Virus record (IMG/VR): IMGVR_UViG_3300042923_000423
Location: 1 to 44,428 of that record
DNA: 44,428 nt
Direction: 5' to 3' (one strand)
Origin: a virus
The translations under genes and the position numbers were made by a program. The notes under the pieces were generated by a model, which saw nothing but the letters and a program-made list of their open reading frames with translations, was not told the DNA's origin and did no database searches. Positions 17,421-22,876 of this stretch are shown in pieces. Every line of letters starts with the position of its first letter. The stretch's first letter is position 1.

Positions 17421-17903
17421 ATGAAGAAATTCGTTATGGGTATTGTCGTGGGTGCGGTATTATCATTCGGTGTGTCGTCTTATGCTGATGAAATCTCACA
17501 ATTAATAGGTAAACAGGTTGATAATGAATACCCGGTGGTTCTGAATGGACAAAAGCTCGAAAACGTTGCTCCTTCGATTGAGGGAACGAGTTATGCGCCA
17601 GTTCGCGAGATTTCAGAAAAACTCGGTCTAGACGTAGAATTCAAGGATGATACCGTAATTTTATCGAAACCTCAACAAAGTGAGGTGAAAAACGTGGATG
17701 GTAATGCGCCAATACAAGAAAATGCTCCTGATATTGAGGCGATTGAACGCCAGATATTCTCTACTAAATTGTATTTATCGGCAGCCGAAGAATCATACAA
17801 GTCCGCTAGTCCAGAAGCTAAACCTACGATTGAAAAGTATGTGAATGAGTACAAAGCTAAACTCGCCGATCTGGAAAAGCAGAAGGCTGAGTTGTTGAAA
17901 TAG
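17421..17903 (+). CDS. secreted stalk-domain (copper amine oxidase N-terminal type) protein
   Basis: 160 residues. Signal peptide: MKKFVMGIVVGAVLSFGVSSYA, with cleavage after the SYA. Residues about 35-75 (YPVVLNGQKLENVAPSIEG, SYAPVREISEKLGLDVEF) match the copper amine oxidase N-terminal/stalk domain that is common in Paenibacillaceae surface proteins. The C-terminus is a coiled coil (KAKLADLEKQKAELLK). It lacks any enzyme part. Role unknown; probably outside the cell, perhaps a lysogenic conversion gene. The ATG at 17421 has AAAGGGTGTG upstream. Confidence 0.7.
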   Translation: MKKFVMGIVVGAVLSFGVSSYADEISQLIGKQVDNEYPVVLNGQKLENVAPSIEGTSYAPVREISEKLGLDVEFKDDTVILSKPQQSEVKNVDGNAPIQENAPDIEAIERQIFSTKLYLSAAEESYKSASPEAKPTIEKYVNEYKAKLADLEKQKAELLK

Positions 17904-17907
17904 GAGA

Positions 17908-17931
17908 ACGCAATTTTGCGTTTTCCAAAAT
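17908..17931 (+). terminator. hairpin after the stalk-domain gene
   Basis: GAGAACGCA and TGCGTTTTC pair around ATTT with one G-U. No clear T tract follows beyond the stem's own TTTT. A second hairpin, CACTCCCCAA/TTGGAGAGTG (17964-17985, one mismatch), lies just downstream. Together they probably end the transcript. Confidence 0.5.
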
Positions 17932-17995
17932 ATTAGAAAACGCTCGACGTCGCGCGATTTGCTCACTCCCCAAAATTGGAGAGTGAAAAAGGACC

Positions 17996-18016
17996 CCACA
18001 ATTTTGTGGAGACCCC
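17996..18016 (+). repeat. 21-bp sequence identical to part of the rha gene
   Basis: CCACAATTTTGTGG plus GAGACCC C is identical to 32864-32884 inside the Rha-type antirepressor gene. Here it lies between a hairpin region and the promoter at 18028. The first 14 bases are an imperfect palindrome (CCACAA-TT-TTGTGG). Confidence 0.55.
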
Positions 18017-18027
18017 TGATGAGGTTA

Positions 18028-18036
18028 TGCTACAAT
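18028..18036 (+). promoter_or_regulatory. extended -10 promoter for the CRISPR-like repeat transcript
   Basis: TGCTACAAT is a TGn-TACAAT extended -10. Its predicted start near 18043 would give a transcript of about 330 bases: the small coiled-coil gene, the solitary repeat and the terminator at 18348. Confidence 0.5.
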
Positions 18037-18064
18037 AGCAGTACCAAACCCGGAGCGTGATACG

Positions 18065-18271
18065 ATGGAAGAAATGTTGAAGCTAATCCTGACCAAGCTC
18101 GATACGATGGATGAGAAAATTGATCGGATCGAGGCTAAACTTGACGCTAACTTCGAACAAACGGTTAAGGTATCGGAAGATGTGTCGGATATCCGCGAGA
18201 AAATCCGGTACGTCAATCGCCGTGTGGCTGATGTGGAGTTGGAGTTTCAGGGGATGAAGCCGCAACAGTAG
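18065..18271 (+). CDS. small coiled-coil protein linked to the solitary CRISPR-like repeat
   Basis: 68 residues, almost wholly heptad-like helix: MLKLILTKLDTMDEKIDRIE and VKVSEDVSDIREKIRYVNRR. It has no transmembrane part, unlike XhlA-type hemolysin proteins. GGAGCG lies about 10 bases before the ATG. The last codons (QGMKPQQ stop) are duplicated just after the repeat. It may be an unrelated moron, or a partner such as an anti-CRISPR or a CRISPR-guarded toxin; nothing in the sequence proves either. Confidence 0.6.
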   Translation: MEEMLKLILTKLDTMDEKIDRIEAKLDANFEQTVKVSEDVSDIREKIRYVNRRVADVELEFQGMKPQQ

Positions 18272-18336
18272 TTTCTTGTTGTCGCACTCCATACGGAGTG
18301 TGCGGATTGAAACAGGGGATGAAGCAGCAATAATAT
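18249..18336 (+). repeat. imperfect direct repeat flanking the CRISPR-like repeat
   Basis: CAGGGGATGAAGC at 18249 (gene end) recurs at 18313, overlapping the last C of the repeat. Similarity continues as GCAA and then decays. The spacer-like segment after the repeat thus shares its first 12 bases with the sequence at 18250-18261, which is preceded by TTC, the usual type I-C PAM. Confidence 0.6.
18281..18313 (+). ncRNA. solitary type I-C CRISPR-like repeat (candidate RNA anti-CRISPR)
   Basis: The 33 bases begin GTCGCACTCC and end GGATTGAAAC, the hallmark ends of type I-C repeats. CGCACTCC-ATAC-GGAGTGTG forms an 8-bp stem with one G-U pair and a 4-base loop, leaving the conserved 3' tail. There is only one copy and no cas gene. 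It lies on the plus strand in the predicted transcript from 18043. Phages are known to carry solitary repeat units (Racr) that bind Cas proteins and block interference; another known use of a lone repeat-like RNA is CreA in CreTA modules. About 36 spacer-length bases separate it from the terminator. The repeat likeness is seen directly; function is inferred. Confidence 0.7.
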
Positions 18337-18347
18337 ATGAATGAAGA

Positions 18348-18378
18348 AAGGACCTCCTATTGGGGGTCCTTATTCTTT
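18348..18378. terminator. bidirectional terminator
   Basis: AAGGACCTCC-TATT-GGGGGTCCTT is a 10-bp stem (one G-U) followed by ATTCTTT on plus and by CTTTCTTC on minus. It ends the repeat transcript and the converging XRE gene, whose stop codon lies inside the stem. Confidence 0.75.
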
Positions 18379-18929
18379 GGAGATTCGTATTTGGGAAATA
18401 GATAGATGAATTGACCTTTAATTTGAGATTGGTCATCCACATATTGTTGATATCGAGAATCCCATCCTTCTTCCAATAATAATTTTTCATTTATGGAGGG
18501 GATCTTTTGGAGTTGAGAAACAAGTTTGATAAATGCTTTTCTGACGTTTTCTTCGAGTACAAGAAGTTCCTCCTTCAATTCGATTAATCTTGTAATGCGA
18601 AGTTCTGAGTTAATTTCTTGGACTTGCTTAAGCGTATCAGTTCCGATTTGAATACGCTTCTGAACATGGTCACGTTCTTGCCTCAACCAAAAGTAGAAAT
18701 ACTGCAACTGCATTGATTCGTGATCAATATCTCGTACACCAAGCAAGAAATCGAGATCCTCATCAAAGAGAGTCCGAATTTTATAAAGAACTTCCAGATT
18801 GGGTTCACCAGTACCTTTTTCGAATTTATTGTAATATTGCTGAGATACATTTAGTGATTCTGCTACTTCTTTTTGGGAAAGCATTTTCTTTTCGCGCAGC
18901 CAACGTAAGCGCTCGGAAAAAATAGTCAA
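18357..18929 (-). CDS. XRE-family repressor of the second switch
   Basis: 190 residues. N-terminal helix-turn-helix: FSERLRWLREKKMLSQKEVA, ESLNVSQQYYNKFEKG. The C-terminal half is a long helical region that could oligomerise. No LexA/CI peptidase motif is seen, so relief of repression would need an antirepressor. TTG at 18929 has GGAGG 9 bases upstream; a TTG three codons earlier is too close to it. Divergent from a small XRE gene, as in lysogeny switches. Confidence 0.75.
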   Translation of the reverse strand: MTIFSERLRWLREKKMLSQKEVAESLNVSQQYYNKFEKGTGEPNLEVLYKIRTLFDEDLDFLLGVRDIDHESMQLQYFYFWLRQERDHVQKRIQIGTDTLKQVQEINSELRITRLIELKEELLVLEENVRKAFIKLVSQLQKIPSINEKLLLEEGWDSRYQQYVDDQSQIKGQFIYLFPKYESPKNKDPQ

Positions 18930-18948
18930 ACAAAACAACCTCCATCTA

Positions 18949-18977
18949 TTGATTAAATTAACAAATGGTTGTATTAT
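18949..18977 (+). promoter_or_regulatory. promoter of the Cro-like gene in the second switch
   Basis: TTGATT, a 17-base spacer, then TATTAT. It drives the gene starting at 19011. Two ATTAAC blocks lie within and just after it and could be operator half-sites, but no clear palindrome stands out. Confidence 0.55.
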
Positions 18978-19010
18978 TAACGTATAGGATGTTGAAAGGG
19001 GTGAACTTTA

Positions 19011-19217
19011 ATGGCGCAACCTAAAACCAAGATCGAGTATCTGCGAAAAATTAACTTTCTAAGTCAGAAAGAAGTTGCAGCAGGACTGAATATGTCTCAG
19101 CAATATTATTGCAAGCTAGAAAAACAGCCAGAGAAATTTTCATTAGGTGATGCATCCAAACTTAAGGAAATTCTCAAAGCAAATCACATCGACGATCTTA
19201 TTGGAGAAGTTGTATAA
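19011..19217 (+). CDS. Cro-like XRE regulator of the second switch
   Basis: 68 residues, a bare helix-turn-helix: LSQKEVAAGLNMSQQYYCKL. It shares the SQKEVA..LN.SQQYY core with the divergent repressor at 18357, so both probably read the same operators and derive from one ancestor. Ribosome site AAAGGGGTGA. Confidence 0.72.
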   Translation: MAQPKTKIEYLRKINFLSQKEVAAGLNMSQQYYCKLEKQPEKFSLGDASKLKEILKANHIDDLIGEVV

Positions 19218-19273
19218 CAACTGGTAGTTTAATTTTACACCTAAATCTAAGTCGAATACAAGGGAGGATTCAA

Positions 19274-20113
19274 ATGGAGACCGTAATGCTTGTCGTAGAC
19301 GACTATCAACATGAATTAACGATCAAAGAATACAAAGGATTTCGAATAGTTACCTTACGCGATGTAGATGAATTGCACAAAAGGGCAGAAGGAACAGCTC
19401 GTGACAGGTTTAACAATAACAAAAAAAGATTTATAGAAGGTGAAGATTATTTCGTATGTAATACATACGAAGCCAAAACATTATTTGGAGTCAAGGCTCC
19501 ACACGGATTAATTCTTTTAACCGAATCCGGATACCTTATGGTTGTGAAACTATTTTCAGACGATCTTGCTTGGAAAGTTCAACGTCAACTTGTTAAAACG
19601 TACTTTAAAGCAAAAGAGGTTGCATCTACACAAAGTGACACATCGTCACTTAGTCCTTTACTACAAGTTCTTATAAATATCGAAACACGACAAAATGCAC
19701 TCGAATCTGCTCTGAAGGATAAGGCGAATGAGATAGAGAATGTTCGTGAAGCTGTTGCGACCATGACTGACAATATTAATAGAGCGCCTGATAGTGCAGT
19801 TGTAAATCGTACAATAAATGAGTTGTGCCGTTGGACTCGACTAGAGCATGAAGAAATATACAACAAGGCTTATGATATTTTCAAACAAAAACACGGTATT
19901 GACATCCCTCGTCGTGTCGCGAATGAAAGACAAAAGATACAAGATGAAAGAATTGAGAAGACAGGTAAACCATATGCCGAATCTACTTTAAAGAGCAAAG
20001 TGAATGGTTTGGATATTATGGTTAGATCAGAATGTTTGGATTTGTTTCACGAGGTATTGGTGGCATGGCTTGCGAAGGAAAAAACAAAAAGCACACTAAG
20101 GCTGGTGCAGTAA
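19274..20113 (+). CDS. ORF6N-domain antirepressor
   Basis: 279 residues. The N-terminus (about 15-105) is an ORF6N domain: YKGFRIVTLRDVDELHKRAE, ARDRFNNNKKRFIEGEDYF, LTESGYLMVVKLFSDDLAWK VQRQL. The C-terminal part (about 180-270) has DNA-binding-like helices seen in related phage antirepressors. Such proteins overcome repressors by binding them. It follows the Cro-like gene in one operon. AGGGAGG lies upstream of the ATG. Confidence 0.75.
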   Translation: METVMLVVDDYQHELTIKEYKGFRIVTLRDVDELHKRAEGTARDRFNNNKKRFIEGEDYFVCNTYEAKTLFGVKAPHGLILLTESGYLMVVKLFSDDLAWKVQRQLVKTYFKAKEVASTQSDTSSLSPLLQVLINIETRQNALESALKDKANEIENVREAVATMTDNINRAPDSAVVNRTINELCRWTRLEHEEIYNKAYDIFKQKHGIDIPRRVANERQKIQDERIEKTGKPYAESTLKSKVNGLDIMVRSECLDLFHEVLVAWLAKEKTKSTLRLVQ

Positions 20114-20407
20114 ATGAGCGTATTTAAAACTTTGCCTGATTTTGTTTGGGTCATAGCATCTGCCAATGATAACGGGATGTATAAAATTCATGCTAAAACT
20201 CATCCGAATGGCAATTATAAAACTTATCCCCAAGAAGTTGACTTGCATGCAGCACTTGGTATGTTGCAGGACATGCAAAAAGTTCTAGGGCTTCCTGATG
20301 AAGCTGTAATGTTACACGTTAATAAAGCAGTAACTCAACAAACGAATATCTGGAACAGAAAATTGAAAAATTTTGTTGAATCGAAAGGGCTGAAATTTAA
20401 TAAATAA
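20114..20407 (+). CDS. small protein coupled to the ORF6N antirepressor, unknown
   Basis: 97 residues, no recognised domain. Its ATG directly follows the antirepressor stop (TAAATG), so translation is coupled. A hairpin AATCG-C-CTTC-ATAA-GAAG-A-CGATT (20408-20432) follows and may end the operon, although no T tract is present. Confidence 0.55.
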   Translation: MSVFKTLPDFVWVIASANDNGMYKIHAKTHPNGNYKTYPQEVDLHAALGMLQDMQKVLGLPDEAVMLHVNKAVTQQTNIWNRKLKNFVESKGLKFNK

Positions 20408-20565
20408 AAATCGCCTTCATAAGAAGACGATTCACCGGCACCTTACCTCCGACCAAGAAGAATAGGTGACCACTCGAAACGGGCAAACGCCCTATACCAC
20501 CATTATATCACAACTTACATAATTCATACACGTATAGTGGTGTTTGCCCTCCAATAGGAGGACGC
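20408..20565 (+). other. gene-free stretch with hairpins and inverted repeat
   Basis: It holds the hairpin at 20408-20432, a GGGC-AAAC-GCCC hairpin (20481-20492) and an 8-bp inverted repeat GGGCAAAC (20481-20488) with GTTTGCCC (20542-20549). The last arm lies just before the ribosome site of the 33-residue gene. No clear promoter. Confidence 0.4.
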
Positions 20566-20667
20566 ATGGAGTATAACATAACATCGGAGTTTCTCGTTTC
20601 TATCGGGTACTCGCAAAAAGATGCAGAAAAGTTCATGAAACGATTGCTGAATATGGTAAAGAAATAA
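20566..20667 (+). CDS. 33-residue microprotein
   Basis: MEYNITSEFLVSIGYSQKDA continues with a basic helix ending NMVKK. It has a very strong ribosome site, TAGGAGG, 5 bases before the ATG and is followed at once by a terminator, so it is likely translated. It could be a small HTH-like peptide; function unknown. Confidence 0.45.
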   Translation: MEYNITSEFLVSIGYSQKDAEKFMKRLLNMVKK

Positions 20668-20670
20668 TCA

Positions 20671-20699
20671 GAAGGCCTCCTACCGGGGGCTTTTCTCAT
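20671..20699 (+). terminator. terminator between convergent genes
   Basis: GCCTCC-TACC-GGGGGC (one G-U), extended by GAAG/TTTTC, followed by TTTTCTC. It ends the plus-strand microprotein transcript and lies beyond the stop of the minus-strand HNH gene. Confidence 0.65.
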
Positions 20700-21070
20700 G
20701 GGAGAAGGTGAAGGGATGCACGATCCACCAGGTTAGAACCTTTGCATTCATTGCATGACTTGCATGCACAAACGCAGTTATCGAATGTACGTAAGCCACC
20801 TTTTGACTTTGGAATAACATGGTCAACCGTATCGCCGTAGGATCCACAATAGTGGCAGATGAAATTGTCACGAAACAAAATGATGGAATTAAACTCTTTT
20901 TTCGAGTAGATCATTCTTATTCTGTGTCGGTCTTCAACATAGGCCACCTTAGCGTCAACGAGGGCACGTGCGGTTTTCAGGTTAACAGTATGCCTAGTGT
21001 ATTTAGGAGGGCCGGACACTCTGATTTGCCCGTGTATGGCCTCTAGAACTGATGGGTCGAAAGGATTCAA
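20696..21070 (-). CDS. HNH endonuclease-like protein
   Basis: 124 residues. The C-terminal 55 residues hold an HNH/His-Me fold: CHYCG, then DTVDHVIPKSKGG, FDNCVCACKSCNECKG, i.e. two CxxC knuckles with the DH and N residues. It could be a homing enzyme or a defence or packaging HNH. It lies alone on the minus strand inside the island, not beside terminase, so a homing role fits better. TTG start with GGGGTGG upstream. Confidence 0.75.
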   Translation of the reverse strand: MNPFDPSVLEAIHGQIRVSGPPKYTRHTVNLKTARALVDAKVAYVEDRHRIRMIYSKKEFNSIILFRDNFICHYCGSYGDTVDHVIPKSKGGLRTFDNCVCACKSCNECKGSNLVDRASLHLLP

Positions 21071-21127
21071 ACTTTACCACCCCATTTACATGTTGCATGT
21101 ATATATATCACGTGATAACATAAAACT

Positions 21128-21275
21128 AGAAATAGCCGCAGATGCTGGAACATCTGCGGCGGGCACAATAGCCGCTTTTAAGGGCGGTTGGCTTGTGACA
21201 GCAACAAAGTGACAGGGTTACCCAAAAAGAGATAGACCGAATCCTTTGGATCTAGGGCGGTCTATTTCTTTTTGT
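21128..21275 (+). ncRNA. candidate antisense RNA antitoxin (RatA/SR4-like)
   Basis: A weak promoter, TTGCAT-17-TAACAT (21093-21121), starts a highly structured region: a perfect GCCGCAGATG-CTGGAA-CATCTGCGGC hairpin (21135-21160) and a second folded part (21170-21195), ending at the terminator at 21232-21273. The last 14 or so bases of the stem region overlap the 3' end of the minus-strand toxin gene, so the two RNAs would pair at their 3' ends as in TxpA/RatA and BsrG/SR4. Existence of the RNA is inferred. Confidence 0.45.
21232..21273. terminator. bidirectional terminator shared by toxin and antisense RNA
   Basis: ATAGACCG (21232-21239) pairs with CGGTCTAT (21258-21265), with an inner ATCC-TTT-GGAT hairpin. 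T tracts follow on both strands (TTCTTTTT on plus, CTCTTTTT on minus). Confidence 0.7.
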
Positions 21276-21375
21276 CTTGGTTAAGCGCAATGATGATGGT
21301 AACGACTAGCGATAGTAGCGCGACAACAAACGCGCCAAAGCCGATCATTAACGTCAAAGCGTCCTTTACCTCCAC
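21262..21375 (-). CDS. type I holin-like toxin peptide (TxpA/BsrG type)
   Basis: 37 residues from the GTG start: EVKDALTLMIGFGAFVVALL continues through SLVVTIIIALNQDKKK. This is the Hol_Tox pattern: short N-terminus, LMIGFG..., one hydrophobic helix and a KKK tail. Such peptides damage the membrane and are silenced by an antisense RNA. I prefer GTG at 21375 because GGGAGG is 7 bases upstream; the ATG at 21381 is only one base from it. The ribosome site is in a CCTCTC-GGAA-GGGAGG hairpin, typical of type I toxins. Confidence 0.7.
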   Translation of the reverse strand: MEVKDALTLMIGFGAFVVALLSLVVTIIIALNQDKKK

Positions 21376-21382
21376 AGGCATC

Positions 21383-21398
21383 CCTCCCTTCCGAGAGG
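21383..21398 (-). promoter_or_regulatory. ribosome-site-hiding hairpin of the toxin mRNA
   Basis: On the minus strand CCTCTC-GGAA-GGGAGG folds over the toxin's ribosome site, which would keep translation low. Confidence 0.5.
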
Positions 21399-21441
21399 AT
21401 AGCCGACCGCCCTTACAAGCCGTTCTATGTACTTGTCCTAT

Positions 21442-21450
21442 ATATTACCA
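21442..21450 (-). promoter_or_regulatory. extended -10 promoter of the toxin gene
   Basis: TGGTAATAT on the minus strand is a TGn-TAATAT element about 67 bases before the toxin GTG. No good -35 is present. Confidence 0.45.
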
Positions 21451-21501
21451 TAAGTCGCCTTGTGCGGCTTATTTTATTTCATCCAAACAAGGGGTGATAC
21501 C

Positions 21502-22872
21502 ATGGCAACAGCATCGTGGGAAGAAGCTAAAAAATTCGCGCTTGCCGGGGGAACGGCGAAGTACGGAGACTACGATAATTACGTGAAACAAGCATCAACA
21601 AAGATGGCGTCGATGTACAGTCCTACGGCGCCCACAGCGGCCACACAGCCGACGACACCGAAGCCGCCAACGGATTACCGATCGGCGCTTACGAATGCAG
21701 CGAATCAACTGTCACAATCACGTCCACAGTTTCAATATAATGCCGCCAGCGATGATGCGCTAAAAGCTGCGGCGAATATAGTTCGTTCAGGTGTTGGATT
21801 GGCTCAGGCTAACACAAACGCTCGGTTACGCGCCGGTGGTCAAGGCCGGTCGTCGTATTCTGAAGCCGTGGGGCATCAGATTGCACAGAACGCCGAGAAC
21901 GACATCAATACGCGCCTTGTTCCAATGTACGAGGAAAGAGCCTACAACCGTTTCAACACGGATCAGGAACGCGCTAGACAGGCTGCAATCGATATGTTGA
22001 CGGTAGGCCAAGGGTTCAACACGTTGGATCAGCAGGACCGTGATCAGACGTACCGGGACGAGACGTTGGCGCTCGATAAAGGGCAAGTAACCGGCTCGTA
22101 TCTGCCACCTGTGGCCCAACGATACATCGAAGAAGCATTGGCGAATAAGCGTAAATGGTTGTCGGCAGCTCCGGAGGAACAACAGCGACTGGCCGCACGT
22201 AACCAAGAACTTTATGGAGCATTGCAGGGAATGAACATCGATCCAAGTTCGATTAACCAGGACGTGGACATTTCGGATGCGGTAGGAAATGCGACGAGAT
22301 TGGGTATTCCTACACTTCAAAGACAGCAGATGGATTATAACCAACAAACAGACCAACGTGATTTCAATCGTTTAGTAAGTCGGGATGCTCGTACTGACCA
22401 GGTTGAGGATCGGAATTTTAACGCAGGTCAAGAAGACTTGGAGTACAATCGTGCCTATCAAGCAACGCGTGATCTTATCGAAGATGATAAATGGAAAATG
22501 AAATTCGATGAAGATGTCCGCCAGTATGGAATCGATTCTGCGCTACAGCGTCAAGTTCAACTCGGAAACCTTTCCATCGCGCAAGCCAACCAAGCATTGT
22601 CGCAACAACGCCTTGATTTCGACAAGAAGCAAGCGAGTCAACCGAAGGAACAGAAAACAAGCCCCAGCGCTTATAAATCAAGTCCGGATTATGCGCAAGA
22701 TTATCAATTCGTGAAAAACAACCCGGAGCAAGCAAAACAATCGCTCCAAACGAACGCCGCGGACTTTATTAACGAGTACGGATTCGATGGTTACATGGAT
22801 CTGTTGAAGGGTCTGCCTAAAGAAGATCAAGACGAAACGATGAAACTCCTGGAATCAATCTTAGGAGGTTGA
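21502..22872 (+). CDS. virion internal / ejection-type protein
   Basis: 456 residues, Gln/Asp/Asn-rich and helical. An Ala/Pro/Thr linker (about 35-60) precedes long helices. The stretch about 75-140 (AGGQGRSSYSEAVGHQIAQN) suggests a lytic or assembly-associated domain but no catalytic motif is clear. Its neighbour at 22877 is a very large internal-type protein, so both probably enter the cell with the DNA as P22 gp7/gp16/gp20 do. ATG at 21502 has GGGGTGAT upstream. Start of the second virion block after the island. Confidence 0.6.
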   Translation: MATASWEEAKKFALAGGTAKYGDYDNYVKQASTKMASMYSPTAPTAATQPTTPKPPTDYRSALTNAANQLSQSRPQFQYNAASDDALKAAANIVRSGVGLAQANTNARLRAGGQGRSSYSEAVGHQIAQNAENDINTRLVPMYEERAYNRFNTDQERARQAAIDMLTVGQGFNTLDQQDRDQTYRDETLALDKGQVTGSYLPPVAQRYIEEALANKRKWLSAAPEEQQRLAARNQELYGALQGMNIDPSSINQDVDISDAVGNATRLGIPTLQRQQMDYNQQTDQRDFNRLVSRDARTDQVEDRNFNAGQEDLEYNRAYQATRDLIEDDKWKMKFDEDVRQYGIDSALQRQVQLGNLSIAQANQALSQQRLDFDKKQASQPKEQKTSPSAYKSSPDYAQDYQFVKNNPEQAKQSLQTNAADFINEYGFDGYMDLLKGLPKEDQDETMKLLESILGG

Positions 22873-22876
22873 TCAT

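Larger units (their letters stand above)
21174..21420. repeat. 20-bp inverted copies flanking the toxin gene
   Basis: GCTTTTAAGGGCGGTTGGCT (plus, 21174-21193) and GCTTGTAAGGGCGGTCGGCT (minus, 21420-21401) match at 18 of 20 positions. One lies in the presumed antitoxin RNA and the other in the toxin leader, in the same sense, so they are not complementary to each other. Confidence 0.6.

Noticed and set aside
18281-18349. A full CRISPR array at this site
   Set aside because: Only one repeat unit exists and no leader or cas genes are present; the next sequence is a terminator, so it is treated as a solitary repeat.
21122-21160. ACTAGAAATAGC resembling the hairpin of an engineered Cas9 guide scaffold
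   Set aside because: Only about ten bases match, without the following scaffold parts; the region is better explained as the antisense RNA of the toxin locus.
21232-21265. GGATTCGGTCT on minus as another element copy
   Set aside because: Only the TTCGGTC core is present, within a terminator stem; the CGGCC part is missing.
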